A stretch of 64,000 nt of DNA, taken from NCBI GenBank assembly GCA_002331385.1, contig DCYB01000002.1:222823-286822 (forward strand), read 5' to 3'. The notes beneath the pieces were generated by a model. That model was not told the DNA's origin. It saw only the letters and a program-made list of their open reading frames with translations, and did not search any database. A program made the translations under genes and the position numbers. This stretch comes from Comamonadaceae bacterium UBA2121 (GTDB lineage Bacteria > Pseudomonadota > Gammaproteobacteria > Burkholderiales > Burkholderiaceae_C). Below, one piece after another: positions 46,943 through 54,690 of the stretch (positions are counted from its first letter, which is position 1; every line of letters starts with the position of its first letter).

Positions 46943-46970
46943 AGATGAGGGTTGAAGGCGCAAAATCAAG
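46943..46970 (-). promoter_or_regulatory. Candidate sigma-32 promoter of hslVU
   Basis: On the minus strand CTTGAT (46970-46965), about 14 bases, then CCTCATCT (46950-46943). This resembles the heat-shock consensus CTTGAAA/CCCCATNT, and hslVU is a classic heat-shock operon. The -35 and spacer overlap the 3' arm of a 10-bp perfect inverted repeat (46958-46967 with 46984-46993). Confidence 0.4.
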
Positions 46971-46993
46971 TCTTATCTGGCAGGATTTTGCGC
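46958..46993. terminator. 10-bp inverted repeat with plus-strand T run
   Basis: GCGCAAAATC (46958-46967) and GATTTTGCGC (46984-46993) pair perfectly around 16 bases, followed on the plus strand by TCGTTTTT. No plus-strand gene ends here. It lies between the STAS-protein gene and hslV, so it could be a terminator for antisense transcription or an operator. Confidence 0.4.
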
Positions 46994-47050
46994 TCGTTTT
47001 TCCTCTCAGAACCACTCGCCCGGTCAGCCGGCCCAAGTCGCTCGCGCCGA

Positions 47051-48802
47051 TCAGTTCCGGCGTGCCACCACCCAGGCGTGCTCGCCAACGCCAATGACGT
47101 TGAAGAACACGGCAATCAGCCGGTGCAGGTTGGTGAATTGCACCGCCCTGCCTTGCGCCTGTTGCTCTGCGGCCCAGTTGAGCACCGAGCCTGCGGCCGG
47201 GAAATCCATGCGGATGAGCCGGTCGCACGCGATCTGCAATGGCATGCCCTCGCGTACATGGGCCTCAAACGGGGTCAGCAGGGGAATAGCGTCGCCGTCG
47301 ATGTAGCCTGACAGACTGGGCGCGCTGGCACTGCCATTGGGCTTGGCTGGCTGGGCGGAGGCGCCGTTCAGCATGTCGTCGTGCTGCGCGTTTTGCTGGC
47401 GTGCCTGCTCGACTGCGGCATTGAGCGCACTGTCGTCGCCTTTGAAGCGGCAGCGCGTTGCTGTCCACGAAGGCGGTGACACCTCGTAGGTCACGCAATA
47501 GTCGAGCGCGACGAGTTCAAACTCGTCCGGCAGGCCCATGAGCCGCAGCGCCGCCATGCGCAGACGCCACCACTGGTCGTCCACCGACCGATCGCCGGAA
47601 GGCGTGCGCTCCAGAAGCAGGTTGTTCAGCACGGCCACGCTGCCAAAACGGATTTCCACGGGCTCTTCGGCCAATTGCAAAAACAGGTCCGCCAGGGCCG
47701 ACAGGGCTCCCGCTTCGACGTTGGTTGTGCGCGCCCAATTGAACGTCCAGGGCTCAGCGGGCTTGCGAGCCAGCGACGTCTGCAATGCCGCCACCGATTG
47801 CAAGGTGACTGACGGCGGCGCATTCCAGTTGAATTCTCGCGTAGAGGCAATGGAGCCGGAAGGGTCCGGCATGGCGAGGCCAAGCTGCTCAGGCAACGAA
47901 AACCACAGCGGTGCCGAGCGCCCGAAACGACCCGCGTAATCGATTGCAAGCTTGTCGAACGGTTCATGCTGCCCCGTTGCACGGTACAGATCGAACAGGG
48001 TCATCCAGATATCGATCTGGCTCTCGGGTTCATCCTGCGCGTGTCGCGCCAGCACGTCCAACAAGCCTGATTCAGCGCCAGCGTAGTCGCCATTGGCGAA
48101 GCGGATGGCGGCCTCTTCCAGGTCCGGTTCATGCACAAATTTCTCCAGTTCGTCGTGGTGTACGACCGCGTCCAGCCCCAGCGTCGGCACCTCGAAAGGC
48201 ACGTCAGGCAATGTCTGTGGCAGGGTCATGGGTTGTGTGGGCAGGGAGTGCCGGTACTGCTGCGGCACGCTGCTGTCGGGATAGCCCATCGGCGCGGTCA
48301 GCGGCGCGGTGGGCGCAAACTCCAGCGGCACTTGGGCGGTCTCGCCCGGTGACAGTTGCACGGGTGGCACCACGCGCGGCACGGCTGCGCCGCCCGGAGG
48401 GACCACGCCATCCGGCTTGGCGCGCCACCATTGCTGCGACATCTGCGCTTCGATTTCGTCGATCTTCTTGAGCGTGACTTCACGCCCGTCGGGTGTCTGA
48501 TTGCCCGCATTGGGCTGCACGAATGCGCTCTGCGAGAACGCGGTGCGGCCTGTGGCATCTTCCAGCTTGCGTCCATCCACAAGCTCTTTGCGGCGGATCT
48601 TGCGCAACTGATCGAACTCGCGGCGGCGCACGAAGTCGTTGCGCCGTTTTCGCTCGATCATTTCCTTGAGCACCTGTTTGCTGTAGAGGCTTTCCTTGTC
48701 CTCTTCAGGCGCGTCCAGTTCCGACCATTGAACGGTCGGGTTGCGCACGAAGCGCACCACCTTGGACAGCAGACCGCCGCGGCCTGACTCTTCCTTGCTC
48801 AT
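47051..48802 (-). CDS. STAS-domain protein of unknown role
   Basis: 583 residues, soluble. A basic, helical N-terminal part (KVVRFVRNPTVQW, then KEMIERKRRNDFVRRREF) leads to a Pro-rich middle and a long helical region (about residues 215-440). The C-terminal 90 residues resemble a STAS/MlaB-like domain (SLSGYIDGDAIPLL, then PLQIACDRLIRMDFPAAGSVLNW). STAS domains act in anti-anti-sigma switches and as regulatory parts of transporters; the Ser/Thr phosphorylation site is not clear here. Such proteins occur between dksA and hslV in Comamonadaceae. No specific function is known. Confidence 0.72.
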   Translation of the reverse strand: MSKEESGRGGLLSKVVRFVRNPTVQWSELDAPEEDKESLYSKQVLKEMIERKRRNDFVRRREFDQLRKIRRKELVDGRKLEDATGRTAFSQSAFVQPNAGNQTPDGREVTLKKIDEIEAQMSQQWWRAKPDGVVPPGGAAVPRVVPPVQLSPGETAQVPLEFAPTAPLTAPMGYPDSSVPQQYRHSLPTQPMTLPQTLPDVPFEVPTLGLDAVVHHDELEKFVHEPDLEEAAIRFANGDYAGAESGLLDVLARHAQDEPESQIDIWMTLFDLYRATGQHEPFDKLAIDYAGRFGRSAPLWFSLPEQLGLAMPDPSGSIASTREFNWNAPPSVTLQSVAALQTSLARKPAEPWTFNWARTTNVEAGALSALADLFLQLAEEPVEIRFGSVAVLNNLLLERTPSGDRSVDDQWWRLRMAALRLMGLPDEFELVALDYCVTYEVSPPSWTATRCRFKGDDSALNAAVEQARQQNAQHDDMLNGASAQPAKPNGSASAPSLSGYIDGDAIPLLTPFEAHVREGMPLQIACDRLIRMDFPAAGSVLNWAAEQQAQGRAVQFTNLHRLIAVFFNVIGVGEHAWVVARRN

Positions 48803-48887
48803 CGCAAAAAGCCTTTCCAGCTGTCAAAACTCCACCTGCGCGCAGCGATTACCGCGCGCAGGTGGAGACATGGGTGCGCAGATGACA

Positions 48888-49385
48888 TCAATCTCCGTAC
48901 ATCTTCTGCTTGAGCTCGCGTCGCTGCTGCGCTTCCAGGGACAGCGTAGCAGTGGGGCGAGCGATCAGGCGACCTACACCGATAGGTTCGCCCGTTTCAT
49001 CGCAATAGCCGTAGTCACCCGCGTCGATGCGGGCGATGGATTGCTCGATCTTCTTGAGCAGCTTGCGCTCGCGGTCGCGCGTGCGCAATTCCAGCGCGTG
49101 CTCTTCTTCGATGGTGGCGCGATCGGCTGGATCGGGCACCACCACGGTGTCTTCACGCAGGTGTTCTGTAGTTTCACCTGCATTGTTGTGCATGTCCTGC
49201 TTGATCTGAGTCAGCTTATGGCGAAAGAACGCCAATTGCTTGTCGTTCATGTATTCGCTCTCAGGCATGGCGAGGACTTCGGCGTCAGTCAACTCTTCTC
49301 CCGACTTGGTCTTCCAGTTATTGGCCAGCTTGGGATCTTTCTTGGCGGCCGCCACATTGTTTTGCGTTTGCACGGTCGTAGGCAT
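48888..49385 (-). CDS. dksA: RNA polymerase-binding regulator DksA
   Basis: 165 residues. DksA binds the RNA polymerase secondary channel and works with ppGpp in the stringent response. The coiled-coil tip motif is DPADRA (the DxxDxA residues), and the C-terminal globular part reads GYCDETGEPIGVGRLIARPTATLSLEA. Of the four zinc cysteines found in E. coli DksA only the first remains (C-T-S-A), so zinc is probably not bound. The N-terminal 35 residues are polar. No Shine-Dalgarno precedes the ATG; an upstream 43-codon ORF with a strong site ends 19 bases before it. Confidence 0.95.
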   Translation of the reverse strand: MPTTVQTQNNVAAAKKDPKLANNWKTKSGEELTDAEVLAMPESEYMNDKQLAFFRHKLTQIKQDMHNNAGETTEHLREDTVVVPDPADRATIEEEHALELRTRDRERKLLKKIEQSIARIDAGDYGYCDETGEPIGVGRLIARPTATLSLEAQQRRELKQKMYGD

Positions 49386-49404
49386 GGTATCTAAAAAGCT
49401 GGCG

Positions 49405-49536
49405 TCAAGGGCCGCAACCCCTGATTGTGCCGGTTGATGGAACAGTCGATTGCGTGGAGGGGGACGCCTTGCCTGCCACAGCGCCGGTGACCGGTGTCCT
49501 GGCGAATGCCGGGGATTTGCTGGGTAGGACGTTCAT
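49405..49536 (-). CDS. Possible 43-aa ORF upstream of dksA
   Basis: ATG 49536 to TGA 49405. It has a doubled strong ribosome site, AGGAGACAGGAG, immediately upstream. The product is Ser/Thr/Pro-rich without recognised motif. It could be a leader ORF that couples ribosomes to dksA, which has no obvious ribosome site of its own and lies in another frame. Protein-level reality is not proven. Confidence 0.45.
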   Translation of the reverse strand: MNVLPSKSPAFARTPVTGAVAGKASPSTQSTVPSTGTIRGCGP

Positions 49537-49606
49537 CTCCTGTCTCCTCGCAATACGGGCGGAGCGGGAAAGCTGCCAAGCAACTATCCCTGTTTTTCGG
49601 GGCGCG

Positions 49607-49612
49607 ATTGTA
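49607..49612 (-). promoter_or_regulatory. Candidate -10 box (TACAAT) for dksA
   Basis: TACAAT on the minus strand, with a poor -35 (TTGCCC at a 19-base spacer). Start would be near 49600, about 65 bases before the 43-codon ORF. Confidence 0.4.
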
Positions 49613-49665
49613 GCGACCTATTCACCAAATGGGGCAAAAGTGGCACGTAACCTACGGTGACTTGA

Positions 49666-49685
49666 GTTGACACACCAACGTCAAC
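49666..49685. promoter_or_regulatory. Palindrome GTTGAC-N8-GTCAAC
   Basis: A perfect six-base dyad in the gap between the COG0523 gene and the dksA leader, just upstream of the candidate dksA promoter. It could be an operator. It does not resemble a Zur box. Confidence 0.35.
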
Positions 49686-49709
49686 CACTCCCCTTTCCCA
49701 ACTATCACC

Positions 49710-50846
49710 TCACAACAGACACTGATCCAGCCCCTGAGTGAGTATGTCTTTTGGCAAATCAATGCCGATAAACACCATCTTACTCACTCGCGCCTCATCC
49801 GGGCCCCATTCTGGACCGAGATCACTGCCCATCAACTGGTGTACGCCCTGAAAGATCACTTTCCGGTTCGTTCCACGCATGTTAAGCACACCCTTGTAGC
49901 GCAGCATGCGTGGCCCATAAATGTTCACAATTGCGCCCAGGAAGTCCTCAAGCTTGGCGGGGTCGAAGGCTTTTTCTGCACGGAAAACAAAGCTCTTCAC
50001 ATCGTCGTCATAGTGATGATGGTGGGGATGGTTACAGTGCTCGCCATGTTCGTGGTCGTGCCCGCAATGCGCGTCATGCTGGTGTTCGTGGTCATGCTCG
50101 TGGTGTGCGTGATCGTGATCGTGATCGCAGTGACCGTGCTCGTGATCGCAATGGCTGTGGTCATGGTCATGCGCGTGCCCATGGTCGTCTTCCTTGAGGA
50201 AATCCGGGTCAATGTCGAGCTTGGCGTTGAGATTGAAGCCACGCAGGTCCAGGACGTCCTTGATCGGCACTTCACCAAAATGCACGGCCCGGATCGGCGC
50301 ACGCGGGTTCATGTGCTTGAGGCGGTGAATCAGCGCATCCTTGTCCGCGTCGGTCACCAGATCGGTCTTGGACAGGAAGATCTGGTCGGCAAAGCCCACC
50401 TGGCGGCGCGCCTCCTGGCGGTCGTCGAGTTGCTGGTTGGCGTGCTTGGCATCGACCAGCGTGATGATGGAGTCGAGCAGATAGGTCTCAGCGATCTCGT
50501 CATCCATGAAAAAGGTTTGCGCCACGGGGCCGGGATCGGCCAGACCAGTGGTTTCGATCACGATGCGGTCGAACTCCACCAGCCCCTTGCGACGCTTGGC
50601 GGCCAGCAGTTGCAGGGTCTCGCGCAGGTCTTCACGGATGGTGCAGCAGATGCAGCCGTTGCTCATCTGCACGATCTGTTCCTTGGATTCGGTGCGCAGG
50701 ATGTCGGTGTCGATATTTTCCTCGCCGAATTCGTTCTCGATCACGGCAATCTTCTGACCGTGCGCCTCGTGCAGCACGCGCTTGAGCAACGTGGTTTTGC
50801 CGGAACCCAGAAAACCGGTGAGGATGGTGGCGGGTATCAAGGACAT
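49710..50846 (-). CDS. COG0523 (CobW/ZNG1-like) metal GTPase
   Basis: 378 residues. A G3E-family GTPase: Walker A GFLGSGKTTLLKR (about residues 12-24), the metal-binding CICC motif in GCICCTI, SKTDLV as the guanine motif, and a C-terminal CobW_C domain. Between the two domains lies a His/Asp/Glu/Cys-rich stretch of about 65 residues (residues about 220-285) likely to bind zinc or another metal. Family members move zinc or other metals into client proteins, often under zinc limitation. It lies upstream of dksA on the same strand. Which metal and client are not shown. Confidence 0.93.
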   Translation of the reverse strand: MSLIPATILTGFLGSGKTTLLKRVLHEAHGQKIAVIENEFGEENIDTDILRTESKEQIVQMSNGCICCTIREDLRETLQLLAAKRRKGLVEFDRIVIETTGLADPGPVAQTFFMDDEIAETYLLDSIITLVDAKHANQQLDDRQEARRQVGFADQIFLSKTDLVTDADKDALIHRLKHMNPRAPIRAVHFGEVPIKDVLDLRGFNLNAKLDIDPDFLKEDDHGHAHDHDHSHCDHEHGHCDHDHDHAHHEHDHEHQHDAHCGHDHEHGEHCNHPHHHHYDDDVKSFVFRAEKAFDPAKLEDFLGAIVNIYGPRMLRYKGVLNMRGTNRKVIFQGVHQLMGSDLGPEWGPDEARVSKMVFIGIDLPKDILTQGLDQCLL

Positions 50847-51046
50847 GGGGAGTTCACTTTCTGCAAATGGTCAGTGCGCCGGCCCAATCGCCGGACTGCC
50901 TGCCGAGGTCAATCCGGTGAGTGTAACGAGCAGGCATGTCGCCAACAGATGGGGACGTTCAAGCCCCTGGCAAGAGCAAGGCGCCAGGGACGCCCGGCAT
51001 GAATCGATCGTCACGCATGCGTCGACCTGCCGGGTGCAGCGTACCC

Positions 51047-51508
51047 CTAGATCCAGCGGCGCACGCGGCGCAGATAGGCCTCGTAGGGTGCGCCGAACTT
51101 GGCGCGCAGGATCTGCTCTTCCGGCTTGATCTGAAAAACGGTGATGTAGAGCACGAACAGCGGCAGCGCCAGAAACGCCGCCCCGTTGCCCCGCCAGACC
51201 GCCCACGCCGTCAGCAGCAGCAACATGCCCAGATACATCGGATTGCGACTGAATCGGTAGATGCCAGACGTGACCACGCTGCTCGAGCGCTGCGGCGACA
51301 ACGGATTGGCCGTGGTGCGATGGCGAAAGAAGGCGTTCAGCGCCGACAGATCGATCGCCAGTCCGGTCACCGCGATCACCAACGCCACCCAAGGGCGCAG
51401 CGGATGGTCAAAGCCCGCCTCCGGCACGAGCCGCGCGATGCCATACACCAGCCCCGCCACGGCCAGGCCGACCACGGGCGGCGGAATCTTGAGATCGAGT
51501 GCTGCCAT
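51047..51508 (-). CDS. ICMT/PEMT-like membrane methyltransferase family protein
   Basis: 153 residues with four or five membrane helices. The C-terminal part has the family pattern TSGIYRFSRNPMYLG, then EEQILRAKFGAPYEAYLRRVRRW, as in isoprenylcysteine carboxyl- and phospholipid-methyltransferase-like proteins. Bacterial members are mostly uncharacterised. It lies between cobW and xerC on the same strand, 14 bases after the xerC gene ends at its own stop. Substrate unknown. Confidence 0.85.
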   Translation of the reverse strand: MAALDLKIPPPVVGLAVAGLVYGIARLVPEAGFDHPLRPWVALVIAVTGLAIDLSALNAFFRHRTTANPLSPQRSSSVVTSGIYRFSRNPMYLGMLLLLTAWAVWRGNGAAFLALPLFVLYITVFQIKPEEQILRAKFGAPYEAYLRRVRRWI

Positions 51509-51522
51509 CGGAATACTCCCCG

Positions 51523-52554
51523 TCAGTCGTCCTGCGGCTTGCGCCGCGCGCGCGGGTGGGCCGCGTCGTACACCTGCGCCAAGTGCTGGAAATCCAGCCG
51601 CGTGTAAACCTGAGTGGTGGTGATGTTGGCATGCCCGAGCAGTTCCTGCACCGCACGCAGGTTGCCGCTGGATTGCAGCAGGTGACTGGCAAACGAATGC
51701 CGCAACATGTGCGGATGCACCGGCGTGGTCAGCCCGGCCAACTGGCTGCGCTCACGCAGGCGCAACCAGACGGACTGCGCCGTCAGCCGCGCTCCGCGCC
51801 GCCCCACAAACAGCGCTGCCGCGAGGCGGGGAGAATGCGCGCCCCCGAACGGCTGTGCACGGATGGCCAGCCAATCCTGCACCGCCGCCACAGCGGCTTT
51901 GCCCATTGGCACGCTGCGGCGCTTGGAGCCCTTGCCGAACACATGGGCTTCGCCTGCCTCCAGGTCCAACCAGCCAAGGCCCTGGCTGTGCGCGTCGGAC
52001 GTGGCAATCACATCCAGCCCGACGAGTTCGCCCACGCGCAGGCCGCAGCCATACAGCAGTTCCACGATGGCGTTGTCCCGCGCTTCCAGCCACGGATCGG
52101 CGTTGGGTTGTTCGTGCTCGGCCAGTCGCACTGCGTCATCCACACCCAGCGCCTTGGGCAGCGGCTTGGGCGCCTTGGGTGCGCGCACGTCCTGCACCGG
52201 GTTGTGCGCCACCAGTCCTTGCCGCCCGGCCCAGGTGAAAAAGCCGCGCCAGCCGGAAAGAATGAGCGCAATGCCACGACCAGAGCGTCCGCCGCTGTGC
52301 ATTTGCGCAACGAATCGGCGGATGTGCGCGTTCTGCAGCGCGAGCAATGGCTGGTTCACGCCCTGCGCAAACTGCACCAGCTTTTCCAGATCGAGCGTAT
52401 ACAAGGCGAGCGTGCGCGCAGCAAGCCGCTTTTCCACGCGCACGAATTCGAGATAGCGCAGCGCTTCGGGTGGCAGCGCGATGGGCTGCGCCTCCTGCGC
52501 GGGCGTGGCATCAGGTTGCTTCTCAGTGCGTGCTGCGCCGCGCTTTCCCGCCAT
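51523..52554 (-). CDS. xerC: Tyrosine recombinase XerC
   Basis: 343 residues from ATG 52554; a longer in-frame start at 52785 lies inside the DUF484 gene and is rejected. XerC with XerD resolves chromosome dimers at dif. The N-terminal SAM-like domain precedes the catalytic domain with Arg in YGCGLRVGELVGL, the HxxR motif in HMLRHSFASHLL, GHANITTTQ and the nucleophile Tyr in VYTRLDFQHL. An extra N-terminal stretch of about 25 residues is Ala/Gln-rich. It sits downstream of dapF-DUF484, the usual order dapF-DUF484-xerC. Confidence 0.95.
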   Translation of the reverse strand: MAGKRGAARTEKQPDATPAQEAQPIALPPEALRYLEFVRVEKRLAARTLALYTLDLEKLVQFAQGVNQPLLALQNAHIRRFVAQMHSGGRSGRGIALILSGWRGFFTWAGRQGLVAHNPVQDVRAPKAPKPLPKALGVDDAVRLAEHEQPNADPWLEARDNAIVELLYGCGLRVGELVGLDVIATSDAHSQGLGWLDLEAGEAHVFGKGSKRRSVPMGKAAVAAVQDWLAIRAQPFGGAHSPRLAAALFVGRRGARLTAQSVWLRLRERSQLAGLTTPVHPHMLRHSFASHLLQSSGNLRAVQELLGHANITTTQVYTRLDFQHLAQVYDAAHPRARRKPQDD

Positions 52555-52586
52555 GGTGCATCCCGTCTGGAGTGAAGCGCCAGAAA

Positions 52587-53288
52587 TCAGCGCAGTCGGT
52601 TCAGCGCCGAGCTGGCCAGTTCGGCCATGCGCGCGAGGAATTCCGTGCCCATGGCCGCATCGAAACGCTGCGGATCGTGCGAACCCAGCACCAGCAGGCC
52701 GAATGCTGGCTCGGTGCTGTCGATGGCACCTTCGCGCAGAGGCAGCAACGCCAGCGACTGCACTTGCGTGGCTTGCGGCAGCCATTGCGTGGGCTCGAAG
52801 CCCATGTTGGCGCCGCAGAACGGACTGGTCAGCGACGAGGCAAAAGCGCGTGCGTCATCGCTCACGCCCTGGGCAAACGCCTCACCTGCGTACACGCCGT
52901 TCACCCCCCACACGCGCAGGGCCACTTGGGGTACGTCGTACAACTCGCGCATGCCGCGCTCGATGGACTCGGGCAGCTTGGCGGGCTCCTTCACGGCGAG
53001 CAACTGGCGCGCCCAATCGTGCATCTTGTCGCCGATACCGGTGTTCTCGCTGCTGTGGCGCACCATGTCCATGATGCGGTGCTCCAGTCCCTTGATCTTC
53101 TCGCGCAGCATCTCGGCCTGACGCTCGTGCAGGCTGACGGCGCGATGACCGTGCGGGCTGGTGATGGTGATGCTGGACAGCACTTCGGCATGGCGCTCGA
53201 AGAAGTCCGGCGTGTTCACCAGGAATTCGGCAATATCGTCTTCGGTAATCGGTGGCACAGAAGAGTTCACGTTCGTGGGGGTAGTCAT
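52587..53288 (-). CDS. DUF484 (GAF-like) family protein
   Basis: 233 residues. An N-terminal helical part (ITEDDIAEFLVNTPDFFERH) and a coiled-coil linker (LHERQAEMLREKIKGLEHRI) lead to a GAF-like domain. DUF484 proteins lie between dapF and xerC in many proteobacteria, and their function is unknown. The start overlaps the dapF stop by four bases. Confidence 0.9.
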   Translation of the reverse strand: MTTPTNVNSSVPPITEDDIAEFLVNTPDFFERHAEVLSSITITSPHGHRAVSLHERQAEMLREKIKGLEHRIMDMVRHSSENTGIGDKMHDWARQLLAVKEPAKLPESIERGMRELYDVPQVALRVWGVNGVYAGEAFAQGVSDDARAFASSLTSPFCGANMGFEPTQWLPQATQVQSLALLPLREGAIDSTEPAFGLLVLGSHDPQRFDAAMGTEFLARMAELASSALNRLR

Positions 53289-54175
53289 AAGCTGTCTGGA
53301 ATTTCAATTTGACCTTCGAACACGGTGGTCGCCGGTCCGGTCATGAAAACGGAATCGTCGGGCTGGCCCGACCATGCGATGGTGAGTGTGCCGCCGCGCG
53401 TATGCACATCGACGCGGTGATCGAGCAGGCCCAGGCGAATGCCCGTGGCCACGGCGGCGCAGGCGCCCGAGCCGCAGGCCAGCGTTTCGCCCGAGCCGCG
53501 CTCGAACACACGCAGGTGGATTTCGCCGCGCTGCACGATCTGCATGAAGCCGGCGTTCACGCGCTCGGGAAAACGCTCATGGCATTCAATCTGCGCACCC
53601 ACGAATCCGACCGGCGCGTTCTGCACATCATCCACGATCTGCACCGCGTGCGGGTTGCCCATGGAGGCCACACCCACCCACAACTGCAGCAGCGAGCCGG
53701 CGGAGGCGCCCTGCACTTGCAGCGGCCACTGCTCGCCATCGCCCATGGGACGGGGCGCCAGGCCCGCAGCGTCAAACGGAACGGATGCGGGCGCAAACTG
53801 CGGGCGGCCCATGTCCACGGTCACGCGGCCATCGGGCATCAACTCGGGCACGATCACGCCCTTCATGGTCTGCACGCGGATGGAATCCTTATCGGTCAGC
53901 CCCTTGTCGCGCACGAAGCGGGCAAAACAGCGCGCGCCGTTGCCGCACTGCTCCACTTCGCCGCCGTCGGCGTTGTGGATCACATATTCAAAATCCACCT
54001 CCGGCGCGGGTGCGGCGCGCACACTCAGGATCTGGTCGGCGCCCACTCCAAAGTGGCGATCGGCCAGAAACCGGTATTGCGCAGCGCTCAGGCCCAACCG
54101 CTGCGTGGTCTCGTCCAGCACCACAAAGTCGTTGCCCGCGCCCTGCATCTTGGTGAATCGTATCTGCATAGGCAT
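53285..54175 (-). CDS. dapF: Diaminopimelate epimerase
   Basis: 296 residues. DapF converts LL- to meso-diaminopimelate, which MurE and Mpl use here. The two catalytic Cys are in EQCGNGARCF and ACGSGACAAV, and the N-terminal FTKMQGAGNDFVVLD is typical. An internal ATG two codons in (54169) is an alternative start. It heads the dapF-DUF484-xerC run. Confidence 0.97.
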   Translation of the reverse strand: MPMQIRFTKMQGAGNDFVVLDETTQRLGLSAAQYRFLADRHFGVGADQILSVRAAPAPEVDFEYVIHNADGGEVEQCGNGARCFARFVRDKGLTDKDSIRVQTMKGVIVPELMPDGRVTVDMGRPQFAPASVPFDAAGLAPRPMGDGEQWPLQVQGASAGSLLQLWVGVASMGNPHAVQIVDDVQNAPVGFVGAQIECHERFPERVNAGFMQIVQRGEIHLRVFERGSGETLACGSGACAAVATGIRLGLLDHRVDVHTRGGTLTIAWSGQPDDSVFMTGPATTVFEGQIEIPDSL

Positions 54176-54372
54176 CCGGCGATTATCCGCTGCCCTTCCC
54201 TTTGTGGAAGCGATCCGGGTGAATAAGAAGTGTCACCGCGTAAACCGGCGCGCCCGCATATCCGCTTTTGCCGCGCCACTGCTTCGCTGTCCACGCCCCC
54301 TACAGGGACAAGCCACCGGAGGCAAGATAGGCCACAGCGCACCCTTTATCGCGTGAAAGGAGCATCCCTCAA

Positions 54373-54624
54373 ATGGCAACGCAAGCCACCGTGATCGCAT
54401 TCCACCGCACGACCGGACTGCTCGGCATGGAACTGGGCAACGGCTCCTGCGTGCTGGCCGAGCACCTGCACGGCGCCGCCCCTCAGCGCGGGCAGACGCT
54501 GTCGGGCGAGATGGCGACGTTTGGCGAAGCAACCTGGGTCGACACCCGCAGCGGCGAGGAGATCGCCGTGTTCGTGCAGGCCTACGACATCGCACGCGAC
54601 GCCGTCGAGCTGGCCATGCGCTGA
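54373..54624 (+). CDS. Small conserved-looking hypothetical protein, 83 aa
   Basis: An 83-residue soluble protein with no recognised motif, predicted mostly beta in the first two thirds. A GAAAGGAGC ribosome site lies about 13 bases before the ATG. It is divergent from dapF across about 200 bases, and codon use is like that of its neighbours. Function unknown. Confidence 0.6.
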   Translation: MATQATVIAFHRTTGLLGMELGNGSCVLAEHLHGAAPQRGQTLSGEMATFGEATWVDTRSGEEIAVFVQAYDIARDAVELAMR

Positions 54625-54690
54625 CGCGCAGGCGCGGCGCGCGTCACCTGCGTGCCAGCGCAAATGGTTGCCGATGCACATAATGTGTGC

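Noticed and set aside
48888..51046. Zur box near dksA or cobW
   Set aside because: I found no match to the usual AT-rich Zur palindrome; only an unrelated GTTGAC-N8-GTCAAC dyad is present.
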